A stretch of 9,611 nucleotides of DNA from positions 1-9,611 of the forward strand of contig CAKZVG010000635.1 of NCBI GenBank assembly GCA_937921835.1, given 5' to 3'. Origin of the DNA: an uncultured Bryobacteraceae bacterium. Its GTDB lineage: Bacteria; Acidobacteriota; Terriglobia; Bryobacterales; Bryobacteraceae. Below, piece by piece: positions 1 through 7,048 of this stretch (within the stretch, counting starts at the first letter, position 1; each line of letters starts with the position of its first letter). The notes under the pieces were generated by a model. That model did no database searches. It worked only from the letters and a program-made list of their open reading frames with translations, and had not been told where the DNA came from. The translations under genes and the position numbers were made by a program.

Positions 1-239
1 TGGCGGTAGAGCCCCTCGCGGTCGTTGGTGAGCATCTGCTGGCGGGCGCTGCCGGCCAGGATGTCGCTGATGCGCTCGGCGCTCAACAGCACCATGCGCT
101 CGAAGTGCCGCCGCTCCAGGCGCAGGTTGAGATAGCCAAAAAGAGCAAAGAACGCCGCCGTGCTGACGACGAGGCAGGCGGCCAGCTTCCCCGCGATTCC
201 GATGCGGATTCTCGCCATGCCGGCCGGGCCGGCTTCCAT
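1..239 (-). CDS. Sensor histidine kinase, N-terminal fragment (runs off the left edge)
   Basis: Only about 79 N-terminal residues are visible. They comprise a basic N-terminus, one hydrophobic membrane segment at about residues 18-38, and then a charged helical stretch containing RRHFERMVLLSAERISDI and SARQQMLTNDREGLYR. This pattern resembles the periplasmic helical sensor region of HAMP-type histidine kinases often found beside HybA/HybB-like genes. The HAMP, HisKA and ATPase domains would lie outside the window. The ATG at 239-237 is preceded by a GGGAG ribosome binding site and begins 3 bases after the HybB-family stop codon, so the two are almost certainly co-transcribed. A second ATG lies 7 codons further in. 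The family call rests on the N-terminal pattern and context, because no catalytic motif is visible. A chemoreceptor or another single-helix sensor remains possible. Confidence 0.6.
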   Translation of the reverse strand, partial: MEAGPAGMARIRIGIAGKLAACLVVSTAAFFALFGYLNLRLERRHFERMVLLSAERISDILAGSARQQMLTNDREGLYR

Positions 240-242
240 GGG

Positions 243-1430
243 TTAATCTCCCTCCGCCGGCGCCGGCGTCCAGGCGTCGCCCGGAGCGGCCGCGGCGCGG
301 CGGTCTTCCTCCTCGGTCGTGATGCGGGCGCCCTCGAACACCGGCAGGTGGCCGGCGGCAAACCGGAATATCGCAAAACCCATGGCGACGATCGCCAGCG
401 TCACCGCCACTTCGGTCCACTTCGGTAGGTAGGAGACGCCCGATCCCGCCTCCATGCCCGTGATGCTGACGTTCAGGCGGTGGGTAACGAAGCCGAAGAT
501 CACCATGACGGCCGAAGCGTACAGCGCCGCCGGGTTCAGGCGGACCTGCCGCCGGAACAGCAGCAGCATCGGCAGCAGCATGAGCGAGATCTCGAGCCCG
601 AACAGAAAGCTCTCCATACGCGGCTCAAGCGCTAGAGGAAGCGCTCCACGGCGCGCCAGGTCGAGCAGCCGCAAGGCCAGGTAGAACGCCAGCAGAACGG
701 CGAGAACCCGGGCCAGCGCCGCCAGCAGGGACAGCTCAAGCTGGCGGCCGAACGCCCTGGCGCTGTGCCAGCTTTCGAAGATGGTCATCGCCAGCCCGGC
801 GGCGATCGCCGACACGAAGAACAGCAGCGGCAACAGGGGAGTGTACCAGAGCGCGTGCAGTTTGTGGGGAACGATGAGATACAGCGTGCCCAACGACGAC
901 TGGTGAAGCGTCGACAGAATCACCCCCGCGATCACCAGCGGGATCAGGACCTTGCGCATCCAGCGCAGCGGCGTCCGCAGCCCGAAACGCTGAAGCACCA
1001 ACGGCAGGAACTCGAGCGCCAGCACGGTGGTGTAGAGCGTGACGCACCAGGCGACCTCGAACATCACCGAGCGGGTGTTCCACATAATCAGCGGGTGCCA
1101 GATGCGGTCCGGCCGCCCGAGGTCGAACAGCAGCGCCAGCACGACCAGCAGGTAGCCCAGAAAGGCGGTAAGAATCGCCGGCCGGCAGATGGGTTCGAAG
1201 CGCTTCAGGTTGAAGATATGGACCGTCGCCGCCAGCGTGAAGCCACCCGCGGCGAGCCCGACGCCGCACAGGACGTCGAAACCGATCCATAAGCCCCAGG
1301 GGAACTGGTCGTTCAGATTCGTCGATCCCCCAAGCCCGTGCGCCACCCGGATGTAGGTGGCGTAGGTCCCGGCCAGCATCACCAGGCCGAATACCCACTG
1401 CCAGAGCGAAAGCCGGAGGACGCGCGTCAT
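243..1430 (-). CDS. HybB/NrfD-family integral membrane subunit of a quinone-linked oxidoreductase
   Basis: This 395-residue polytopic membrane protein belongs to the NrfD/PsrC superfamily and is closest to HybB, the membrane subunit that passes electrons between an iron-sulfur partner and the quinone pool. About ten hydrophobic segments run from residue 10 to about 355. Family-typical stretches are FPWGLWIGFDV (43-53), a conserved loop at 105-125 (GRPDRIWHPLIMWNTRSVMF), and HQSSLGTLYLIVPHKLHALW at 176-195, a hallmark of HybB proteins. The cytoplasmic tail is rich in Glu, Arg and Ala. The ATG overlaps the stop of the upstream ferredoxin gene by 4 bases (ATGA), which implies translational coupling. 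The partner is almost certainly that ferredoxin. The direction of electron flow cannot be read from the sequence because no catalytic subunit is encoded nearby. Confidence 0.9.
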   Translation of the reverse strand: MTRVLRLSLWQWVFGLVMLAGTYATYIRVAHGLGGSTNLNDQFPWGLWIGFDVLCGVGLAAGGFTLAATVHIFNLKRFEPICRPAILTAFLGYLLVVLALLFDLGRPDRIWHPLIMWNTRSVMFEVAWCVTLYTTVLALEFLPLVLQRFGLRTPLRWMRKVLIPLVIAGVILSTLHQSSLGTLYLIVPHKLHALWYTPLLPLLFFVSAIAAGLAMTIFESWHSARAFGRQLELSLLAALARVLAVLLAFYLALRLLDLARRGALPLALEPRMESFLFGLEISLMLLPMLLLFRRQVRLNPAALYASAVMVIFGFVTHRLNVSITGMEAGSGVSYLPKWTEVAVTLAIVAMGFAIFRFAAGHLPVFEGARITTEEEDRRAAAAPGDAWTPAPAEGD

Positions 1431-2182
1431 CGCCGGCCGCCTTTCGGGCTTTCCGCCGCCGCCACCTCATCCCGGCGGTGCGTGATCCAGTAGACTCCGC
1501 CCAGCAGGACCGTGCCAAGCGCGACCACGTCCGGAACGTGCGCCAGCACGCGCCAGGTGAGCTGCGGCAGCGGCTCCTCCGGAATCCTCCCGTTCATACC
1601 GAGTTCTTCAAACGGAACCGCAGCGAGCATGAGGACTGAGGTGCCCCCCGCCTCGCGAAGTCCGTAGATCCTGGAATGGTATTCGGAGGGCTTGGCGGCC
1701 ATACGCCGGCGGGCTTCGCCAATCAGTTCCTCGCGCTCGCCGGTGATTGTGGCGCCGGTTGGACAGGCGTCCGAGCAGGCGGTTGGCTGGCCTTCAATCT
1801 GCCGGTCCGCGCACATGTCGCACTTGCTGATCTTGGGCAGACGCGCGCTCCAGGTGTAGGAGGGAACCTGGAAGGGGCAGGCCAGCATACAGTAACGGCA
1901 GCCCATGCAGCGCGCCTCATGGTAGACGACCGGTCCAAGACCCGTCTTCTCCAGGGCGCCCACCGGACACACCGAGGTGCAAGTGGGATCCAGGCAGTGC
2001 ATGCACAGGCGGCGGAGGTAGCGTTCGCCGTGTGTGACCACGGTGGTCAGTTTGCGCTCGGAGATCCGCTCTTCGGCGGCGATGTCCTCCCCGTAGGGCA
2101 GCTTCCAGCGTCCCGCGCACGCTTCTTCGCAGGCCCGGCAGCCAACACAAAGGGTGCTGTCGAAAAGAATGGCGCGCGCCAT
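1427..2182 (-). CDS. HybA/DmsB-like ferredoxin with four [4Fe-4S] motifs and a C-terminal membrane anchor
   Basis: This 251-residue electron-transfer protein has four cysteine groups typical of HybA/DmsB/NrfC proteins: C12-x2-C-x2-C-x3-C22; C60-x2-C63-x4-C68-x3-C72-P; C92-x2-C95-x2-C98-x3-C102-P; and C121-x2-C124-x11-C136-x3-C140-P. They should hold four [4Fe-4S] clusters acting as a wire to the HybB-family membrane partner encoded next. A hydrophobic segment at about 218-234 followed by HRR is a probable C-terminal membrane anchor. Such an anchor is known in HybA. Unlike classical HybA there is no Tat signal at the N-terminus, so the clusters may lie on the cytoplasmic side, or the protein may cross with a partner. 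The ATG at 2182 is preceded by AGAGGA at close spacing. The gene overlaps the HybB start by 4 bases. A 206-base gap separates it from the GcvH-like gene upstream. Confidence 0.92.
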   Translation of the reverse strand: MARAILFDSTLCVGCRACEEACAGRWKLPYGEDIAAEERISERKLTTVVTHGERYLRRLCMHCLDPTCTSVCPVGALEKTGLGPVVYHEARCMGCRYCMLACPFQVPSYTWSARLPKISKCDMCADRQIEGQPTACSDACPTGATITGEREELIGEARRRMAAKPSEYHSRIYGLREAGGTSVLMLAAVPFEELGMNGRIPEEPLPQLTWRVLAHVPDVVALGTVLLGGVYWITHRRDEVAAAESPKGGRR

Positions 2183-2301
2183 GAATCCTCTTGAGGAATC
2201 GCGGGTGCAATCGGTGGTCCAACGGTGCGCCGGCCGGAAAGGGATGGCCGCGGCAGGTTTCAGAGTCCCGGATTGGATTTTACAATCAATGGCTTACGTT
2301 G

Positions 2302-2330
2302 CCCCGGCGGCGCCAGAGCCACCGCCAGGG
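2302..2330 (-). other. Intergenic stem-loop between the GcvH-like and ferredoxin genes
   Basis: In the minus-strand transcript, nine-base arms (2322-2330 and 2302-2310) pair with one G-U around an 11-base loop. No U-run follows, so this does not look like an intrinsic terminator. It sits in the 206-base gap at 2183-2388 and might act as an mRNA processing or stability element that uncouples expression of the two genes. I see no convincing promoter in the rest of the gap. Confidence 0.35.
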
Positions 2331-2388
2331 CAGGTCAGCCAATCGAGTATATCTTCACCCGGATCTCCGGAAAGTGCGCCGTTCCACG

Positions 2389-3069
2389 CTATTGGGTGAG
2401 GAAGAATTCACCAGTCAGCTTCTTCCAAGGAATGTTGGGAAAAGCGGCGGAGAGGTCTTCGGCGGGACGTCCGCCGTCGGCGGCAACCGCTCCCGCCAGC
2501 TCGGGTTGTTTCGCGTACAGGGCTTCGACAGTCTGCCGCATCCAGCTCCGGACCATGGCGGTGGGGAGCAGATTCCGGATGGTGCTTTCCTCGTCCGGAA
2601 CGAAGACGCTCATCAGCCAGCCCTTCCCATAGGGATCCTCGCGCAGCAGAGCGGGGTTGGCGAGGACTTCGGCGTTAACCTCCACCACCTCACCCTCGAT
2701 GGGAGACACCATCTCCGCCTTCTCCCCGCCTTTGAGGAAACCGAGCGACCGCTGTCCCTGCCGGACCCAGTGGCCGGGCTTGGGGAGTTCGATCTTCTCG
2801 ACACGGCCCAGCAAAGCGGCGGCGAACTCGTCGACACCGACCCGGACCACGTTCTTCCGCTCGCGAGAGAGCCAGCCATGGCCGGGATGATAGCGCAGGG
2901 TCTCGGGCACGAGGAAGCCTTCCACGTATTGCCCGGCCGGAAGCGCTTCAGCCGGCGCAGCCATGGCCGGCGCCGCCTCGGCCGCCCCCACGGAGGCTTT
3001 CTTGCGGCTCAACAAAGTGTCGATCACGATGAAGAGCAGGAAGGTGAAGAGTACCAGGATGACAGTCAT
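2389..3069 (-). CDS. Membrane-anchored GcvH-like (lipoyl-fold) protein lacking the lipoyl lysine
   Basis: This 226-residue protein has an N-terminal membrane segment (residues 3-20), an Ala/Pro-rich linker (25-45) and a GcvH-type domain (about 52-150). GcvH landmarks are clear: H61-P-G-H-G-W66, VRVGVDEFAAALLG (75-88), ELPKPG (94-99), SPIEGEVVEVN (122-132) and the EDPYGKGW stretch. An ungapped alignment from G105 to P123 puts glycine 115 where GcvH has its lipoylated lysine. Lysines occur only two residues either side (113 and 117). A free glycine-cleavage H role is unlikely because there is a membrane anchor, no gcvT or gcvP nearby, and an electron-transfer operon downstream. The C-terminal 75 residues are unassigned. 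The ATG follows AAAGGA at good spacing. It is probably the first gene of the operon. Its role in the complex is unknown, and a structural or assembly function is an inference. Confidence 0.8.
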   Translation of the reverse strand: MTVILVLFTFLLFIVIDTLLSRKKASVGAAEAAPAMAAPAEALPAGQYVEGFLVPETLRYHPGHGWLSRERKNVVRVGVDEFAAALLGRVEKIELPKPGHWVRQGQRSLGFLKGGEKAEMVSPIEGEVVEVNAEVLANPALLREDPYGKGWLMSVFVPDEESTIRNLLPTAMVRSWMRQTVEALYAKQPELAGAVAADGGRPAEDLSAAFPNIPWKKLTGEFFLTQ

Positions 3070-3328
3070 TGTGTATTCCTTTCAGCGCTTGCGCGCTCAC
3101 CTGGAAGTGTGCAACAGGAAGGCCAAACTCGCCGCCCGAAGGGCGATTCAGGAAAGAATATCTTCAATGTTTTCAACAACTGGCTAGAAGTGGCCCACCG
3201 TTGGTGCCAGCCAGAGCAGGACTTGACGTCGAGTATTTCTACAGCGGCAGGGGAAAGGAGAGAGATCGGTCCAGCAGATCAATCACTTAGGGCCGATGCT
3301 GGAATACTCAACAGGCTGCTGGAATTCC
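3070..3328. other. Intergenic region between the GT4 gene and the electron-transfer operon
   Basis: This 259-base gap should carry the end of the glycosyltransferase transcript and the promoter of the GcvH-like operon, both read on the minus strand. I looked for sigma70 and sigma54 (GG-N10-GC) promoters and found none that I would defend. A GGCACC stretch near 3220 looks like half of a sigma54 site but lacks the -12 GC. A 5-base GC hairpin with a GAA loop lies at 3133-3145 in the predicted leader. A distant CCAGCAG/CTGCTGG inverted repeat lies at 3271-3277 and 3316-3322. Neither has a T-run. Confidence 0.4.
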
Positions 3329-4558
3329 CTACACCATGGGTTCCAGGACGCCCTGCCGCACCGGAGTCGGCGCGCCGCTCGGGGTCTCCGCCGCTCCGGA
3401 GTTCAGGCAGTGCGCGTAAGCGGCGTAGACCCGTTCGAAGACCGCATCCCAGGATTGCTGCGACGCCCACAAACGGGCCTTGGCCTTCATGGCTTCCAAT
3501 TGCTCCGGATTCGCCATCGCCTCCAGCACGCAGCGTGTGAGCGCCCGTTCGCCGTGGGCGATATAGCCGGTGCTCCCGGACTCGACCAGGTACTTCGGGC
3601 CCCCGCCGGCGGTTACCACCGCCGGGACGCCGGAAGCCAACGCTTCCTGAACAACATTGCCGAAGGTGTCGGTTTCCGAAGGAAAGACGAAAAGGTCCAT
3701 GTTCGCGTAAGCCCGCGCCAGCGCCTCGCCCCGAAGGACGCCCGGCAGTTCCGCCTGCGGAAGGTTCTCCACCAGCCAGCGCCGCTCGCTGCCATCGCCG
3801 ACGATGAGCAGCCGGTAGCCGGACCGCCCGGCCGCCCGCAGCGCCTGGTCCAGCCGGACGAAGAAGCGGACGTTTTTCTCCGGCGTCACGCGCCCGACGA
3901 ATCCGATCGTGAACGGGCCGTTGACCCGGTCACGGCGGGAGGGCCGGAAGAGCTCCGTGTCGACTCCCCGGCGCATGAGAAACACGGGGCGGCCGGTGCC
4001 GGCATGCAGCAGGTCGATCAGCTCCTGATTCGGCGCCAGCAGCACCCGTCCGAGCCGGTAGAAGCGCACCAAAGCCTTCCAGCACAGCCACTCGACGCGG
4101 GCCGCGACACGCCGGGCGAGGCCGCGCCCGAGCCGCGCCAGCGCGGTCTCCGAGCGCCGGGCGGCAAACTCGTGCAGGTTGGTATGCCAGGATGCGACCA
4201 GCGGAACCCGCAGCCGGTGCGCCAGCAGCGCGCCCAGGATGCCGGCGTCGCCGGGACTGGTGATGTGCACCAGGTCGGGGCGGAATTCGGCGAGCCGCGT
4301 CTGGACATATTTCAAGTGGCGCAAAAAGAACGGATCGAAGTGCAGCCCCCGGTCCATTTCGACCGACAGGCGGCCGCGCTCGAATTCCAGCGCCGAAACC
4401 GTGCCCTCGGTTTCGCAACGCGTGCGCGTTCCGCCGCGCACCAGGAAGAATGGAAGCGAGCGCCGCCGGGCGTAACTCACGAATTCCCGGCTGGTCAGCG
4501 CCACCCCGTTGATCTCGGCAAAACTGTCGGTGAAAAATGCCACGCGCGGCGCGCTCAT
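3329..4558 (-). CDS. GT4-family glycosyltransferase (GT-B fold)
   Basis: This 409-residue retaining glycosyltransferase matches the usual GT4 length. The N-terminal acceptor domain begins RVAFFTDSFAEINGVA (5-20), the glycine-containing loop typical of mannosyl- and glucosyl-transferases related to MgtA/SqdX, and continues with DLVHITSPGDAG (95-106) and SWHTNLHEF (123-131). The donor domain starts with TIGFVGRVTPEKN (217-229), where R223 and K228 would contact the donor phosphates. It continues with LLIVGDGSER and FPSETDTFGNVVQEALASGVP. In that last motif the usual E-x7-E reads D297-x7-E305. Donor and acceptor cannot be named from sequence. GDP-mannose and UDP-glucose are the commonest donors in related groups. 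No membrane segment is seen. An AGGAGGT ribosome binding site (4565-4571) precedes the ATG. The start overlaps the PHP-gene stop by 4 bases. It is the last gene of a three-gene operon, which suggests glycan or glycolipid synthesis or turnover. Confidence 0.9.
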   Translation of the reverse strand: MSAPRVAFFTDSFAEINGVALTSREFVSYARRRSLPFFLVRGGTRTRCETEGTVSALEFERGRLSVEMDRGLHFDPFFLRHLKYVQTRLAEFRPDLVHITSPGDAGILGALLAHRLRVPLVASWHTNLHEFAARRSETALARLGRGLARRVAARVEWLCWKALVRFYRLGRVLLAPNQELIDLLHAGTGRPVFLMRRGVDTELFRPSRRDRVNGPFTIGFVGRVTPEKNVRFFVRLDQALRAAGRSGYRLLIVGDGSERRWLVENLPQAELPGVLRGEALARAYANMDLFVFPSETDTFGNVVQEALASGVPAVVTAGGGPKYLVESGSTGYIAHGERALTRCVLEAMANPEQLEAMKAKARLWASQQSWDAVFERVYAAYAHCLNSGAAETPSGAPTPVRQGVLEPMV

Positions 4559-5685
4559 GGCGCTACCTCCTGGCCGTCGGCCAGCGCGCTGCGAATGGCG
4601 GAACGCACATGCCGGCGGTCCAACAGCCCGGAAAGCCCCAGGAAATGCCGGACCACGCCGAGACCGTTGCCCTTAAACAGGACGGACGCGGGCACCTCCG
4701 CCCCGGTTTCCGAGCGGTAGAAGAAGCGGTCCAGCCAGCGCACCCGCCCCGGATACTCCGGGTAGTCGCGGAGCACGTCGCGCACCGACTCCAGGTAGCG
4801 CAGTTTGAGCGGCTCGCGGTACTGGGGCAGAAAGAGCACGTCGGAGATCCGGTCCTTGCGGATCTCGCTGGCGAACTCTTCGAAGGATCCCGCGTTGGTC
4901 AGGTTCAGATTGGGGTTCGGCTCGCAGCCGTGCCGGTCGCCTCCGGCCACCAGCGGGTGTCCCGAACCAGCCGCCGCTCGCATCACCCGCCGGTTCTCGG
5001 CCCACGGCCGCAGGCCGTTCAGTTCAAGCGCGTGCAGCCAGGCGCCGTACCGGCCGAGGAAACTCTGGAAAAGCTCGAAGTGCGCGGCGGCGCCAATCCC
5101 CGCCTCATCCCAGAGCGGATGATTGAACACCACCAGCGTCTCCCGACGCTCGTTGAGAGCCGCCAGCAACCCGGCGAGTCCTTCCGCTTGCGGCCGCGCG
5201 GTGTATGCGGCCAGATCCGACAGGATAGCGCGCGCGGCGTGCGCCGGAAGATTGTGCAGTCCCAGGTGAAAGAACGACGGCCCGTAGGGGACCGTCCACT
5301 CAACCGAGACCGGCGCCGCTCCGCACTCCTCGATGACGTGCAGCACGAACCCGCTTTCGATGTCGTCGTGATCGGTGAGCGACACCAGCGGATTCAGGTC
5401 GAGGTTCTCGATTTGCGTCCGCTCGATGTGCCAGGCTTCGGCCGGACCCGCGGGGGGCGTCCACCAGGCGCGGCTGTAATCCACGTCTTTGCCCGACTTG
5501 CGGCGGTAGTCCCGCTCGTGCCAGTCGAGGATCTTCGCCAGCAGGGCGACCTTGCGGGCGTAGCGTGGGATAAACCCCAGGTTCTCGCGCGAGTACGAGG
5601 TATGGCTGTGCAGCGAAACGCCGGTCCGGAAGCGGCGGCACACGTTGCGCTCCCGCCAGAGGAAGTGCAGGCGGCTTTGGTTCAC
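4555..5685 (-). CDS. PHP-superfamily metal-dependent hydrolase
   Basis: This 376-residue protein carries the full set of PHP metal ligands: H26-S-H28, D105-H-D107, E129, H140 or H144, N188-H-P190, E221 and D250-R-H252. The pattern fits a cytoplasmic PHP phosphoesterase with two or three bound metal ions, related to histidinol-phosphate phosphatase and YciV-type nucleases. The substrate is unknown. Residues 300-376 form an extra C-terminal region rich in aromatic and Arg residues. I chose the GTG at 5685 over an upstream ATG at 5892 for three reasons: GGAAGGAGG lies directly before it, it overlaps the stop of the upstream gene as GTGA, and the longer form would cover about 200 bases of that gene with residues unlike a PHP N-terminus. 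The stop overlaps the glycosyltransferase ATG by 4 bases. Strict co-expression suggests the enzyme acts on a product or precursor of the same pathway. Confidence 0.85.
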   Translation of the reverse strand: MNQSRLHFLWRERNVCRRFRTGVSLHSHTSYSRENLGFIPRYARKVALLAKILDWHERDYRRKSGKDVDYSRAWWTPPAGPAEAWHIERTQIENLDLNPLVSLTDHDDIESGFVLHVIEECGAAPVSVEWTVPYGPSFFHLGLHNLPAHAARAILSDLAAYTARPQAEGLAGLLAALNERRETLVVFNHPLWDEAGIGAAAHFELFQSFLGRYGAWLHALELNGLRPWAENRRVMRAAAGSGHPLVAGGDRHGCEPNPNLNLTNAGSFEEFASEIRKDRISDVLFLPQYREPLKLRYLESVRDVLRDYPEYPGRVRWLDRFFYRSETGAEVPASVLFKGNGLGVVRHFLGLSGLLDRRHVRSAIRSALADGQEVAP

Positions 5686-6692
5686 GAATCCTCCTTCCGT
5701 GCAAGATGGGTTTGCGGGCCGGGTTCGGCCTCGAAGGCCAACCGCAGAAACGAGCGGGGTTGAAACTCGATACGAAGCGGCAGAAGGCAGCCGGAAGTTT
5801 CCTCCACCCAGATCCTGAAACTGGTCCGGCGCCCGGAGGCGGCCTCGGTGATGAGCCCACGCAGGCGGACGACCGCCGCGGCGCTCGAACACAGCCGCCG
5901 CGAGACGAACTCCCGTTTGGCGCGCTCGTCGGGCGATTTCTCCGTCTCTAAACGGTACTGTCGCGCGTTATACACATACGGCGTTTCGGACCGGGCGGCA
6001 GCCGCCGTCAGCGCTCGCAGGACGGCGTGGAGGAAGGTATGCGCGCCGGCGCCGGGCGACGCCAAAGGAACGTCCCTCGGCTCTGGCCGGCCGCCCTCGA
6101 ACCCCTTTCGGACCTGCCCGAGCAGCTCCGCGCAATCGCTCCAGGAGTAGCGCGAAGGAAAATGGAACCGGGCGATGCGGGCGCGCGCCACCGCGCCACC
6201 GGCGTAGCCGTCGATGGCGGTATAAGGAATGAGTCCCTCGCCGCCGGACTTTAGCGCGGATTTGGCCTGGTCGAGGTTTTCCTCCGGCGAGGAAGTCATG
6301 AAACCGAAATAGGCCGCCTCGGCTGTTCCGGCGCCGCGCTCCACGGCCACTTCACGAATGAAGCCGAGGCGGTTCAAGCCCCGGGCGCGGTCCGGGAACG
6401 ATCCGGCGGAGAATTCGATCGACACCAGGCGCATGTCCCCGGCGCGGCCAATCCGCAGGGAAGCGGTTCCACCGCCCACGCCGGCGCGCGAGTAGATGGG
6501 AAGTCCTAGCAGAGTAATGACGGCGTCGGCCCGGTATCGGCGTTCGGAGAAGTCGGACTCCGCGGCCGCCGGGCGGGCCAGCAGCCGGTCAACTTGAAAT
6601 ACCGTGGCGGGGGAAACGGAGGGCAACTTGAGCGTGGCTGCTCCGGCGAGCAGCCGTAGCAGGGACCTTCTAGTCCTTGCGGGCAAGCCCAC
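5682..6692 (-). CDS. Conserved hypothetical, probably exported protein; first gene of the PHP–GT4 operon
   Basis: I do not recognise this 336-residue protein. The N-terminus (ARTRRSLLRLLAGAATLKL, about 5-23) has basic residues and then a modest hydrophobic stretch, so a weak signal peptide is possible. The body is Ala/Arg-rich and mixed alpha/beta in character. The C-terminal half ends in a beta-rich pattern, FRIWVEETSGCLLPLRIEFQ followed by SFLRLAFEAE (292-322), resembling the curved-sheet segments of outer-envelope or DUF3108-like proteins. That resemblance is only an impression. No catalytic motif is evident. The start is uncertain: GTG at 6692 has little ribosome binding site, whereas a TTG two codons later has GAGGTGG just upstream, and an in-frame TGA four codons before the GTG rules out a longer form. 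The stop overlaps the PHP GTG by 4 bases, so the gene works with the PHP hydrolase and the GT4 enzyme. Confidence 0.65.
   Translation of the reverse strand: MGLPARTRRSLLRLLAGAATLKLPSVSPATVFQVDRLLARPAAAESDFSERRYRADAVITLLGLPIYSRAGVGGGTASLRIGRAGDMRLVSIEFSAGSFPDRARGLNRLGFIREVAVERGAGTAEAAYFGFMTSSPEENLDQAKSALKSGGEGLIPYTAIDGYAGGAVARARIARFHFPSRYSWSDCAELLGQVRKGFEGGRPEPRDVPLASPGAGAHTFLHAVLRALTAAAARSETPYVYNARQYRLETEKSPDERAKREFVSRRLCSSAAAVVRLRGLITEAASGRRTSFRIWVEETSGCLLPLRIEFQPRSFLRLAFEAEPGPQTHLARKEDS
5686..5694 (-). promoter_or_regulatory. Ribosome binding site fixing the GTG start of the PHP gene
   Basis: On the minus strand, AAGGAGG followed by ATTC lies immediately before the GTG at 5685. It lies inside the last codons of the upstream gene. 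This is a near-perfect Shine-Dalgarno sequence and decides the start of the PHP hydrolase. Confidence 0.75.
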
Positions 6693-6845
6693 CTCGTGGA
6701 TTCAAAAGCCGCGTCGTCATCGGCTTCGAGTCTGGCACGAGGGATTTACACGCTTATGTGCGTTGCATGAAAAAACAATTTATCCTCAAATGTTTGATCG
6801 GCGCGCTAGCCTCGATTTCCACGTCCCCCCTGCGGTAGGCCGGTC

Positions 6846-6864
6846 TGGCCGTCCCGCCCGGCCA
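6846..6864. repeat. Short GC-rich inverted repeat
   Basis: TGGCCG (6846-6851) and CGGCCA (6859-6864) form a 6-base stem with a 7-base loop. It is one of two hairpins in a REP-like GC-rich stretch. Confidence 0.4.
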
Positions 6865-6943
6865 ACCCAGCGCCAACCGCGCACGGCGGTAGCCAGATCG
6901 TTACGGAGACCCAGCACTTGAATGGCTGTTGTCTTCCGGCTCG

Positions 6944-6962
6944 CGCCGGGTGATGCCCGGCG
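6944..6962. repeat. Perfect 7-base GC inverted repeat
   Basis: CGCCGGG (6944-6950) and CCCGGCG (6956-6962) flank a 5-base loop. No T-run follows on either strand, so it is not a canonical terminator. It may be a REP-type palindrome or part of a mobile-element end. Confidence 0.45.
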
Positions 6963-7048
6963 GCAGTCCGGCTGGCCCGCCGATAGCCAACGGCCATTTG
7001 ACTGGTTGTGCCCCCCGAGAGCGCGGGTGTCATGGATCGCACATACGG

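Larger units (their letters stand above)
6693..7048. other. Gene-free stretch: AT-rich segment and hairpin-rich GC segment
   Basis: No credible gene is present. Positions 6736-6800 are AT-rich compared with the surroundings and probably hold the promoter of the minus-strand operon starting at 6692, but I cannot place convincing -35/-10 boxes. Positions 6836-7020 are very GC-rich and carry several short inverted repeats, listed separately. Short open frames across this part look accidental. Confidence 0.5.

Noticed and set aside
3205..3235. Possible sigma54 promoter for the electron-transfer operon
   Set aside because: The minus strand has TGGCACC but lacks the GC at -12 with the required 10-base spacing.
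2191..3540. Plus-strand frame of 449 codons across the GcvH-like gene and both flanking gaps
   Set aside because: The minus-strand GcvH-like gene has clear family signatures and a ribosome binding site. The plus-strand product is low in order and matches nothing.
3296..4720. Long open frame of 474 codons on the plus strand opposite the glycosyltransferase
   Set aside because: It mirrors the GT4 and PHP genes, whose motifs are unmistakable. Its translation is Arg/Gln/Pro-rich without any domain, as expected for an antisense frame in GC-rich coding DNA.
4537..5763. Long plus-strand frame of 408 codons opposite the PHP gene
   Set aside because: It is antisense to a gene with a complete set of PHP metal ligands, and its product shows no recognisable motif.
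5686..5892. Longer form of the PHP protein starting at 5892
   Set aside because: The added 69 residues overlap the upstream gene and look like shadow sequence. GTG 5685 has a strong ribosome binding site and a coupled GTGA junction.
6806..7042. Minus-strand frame of 78 codons in the hairpin-rich stretch
   Set aside because: It lies across GC palindromes with no ribosome binding site or domain. Open frames there are likely chance.
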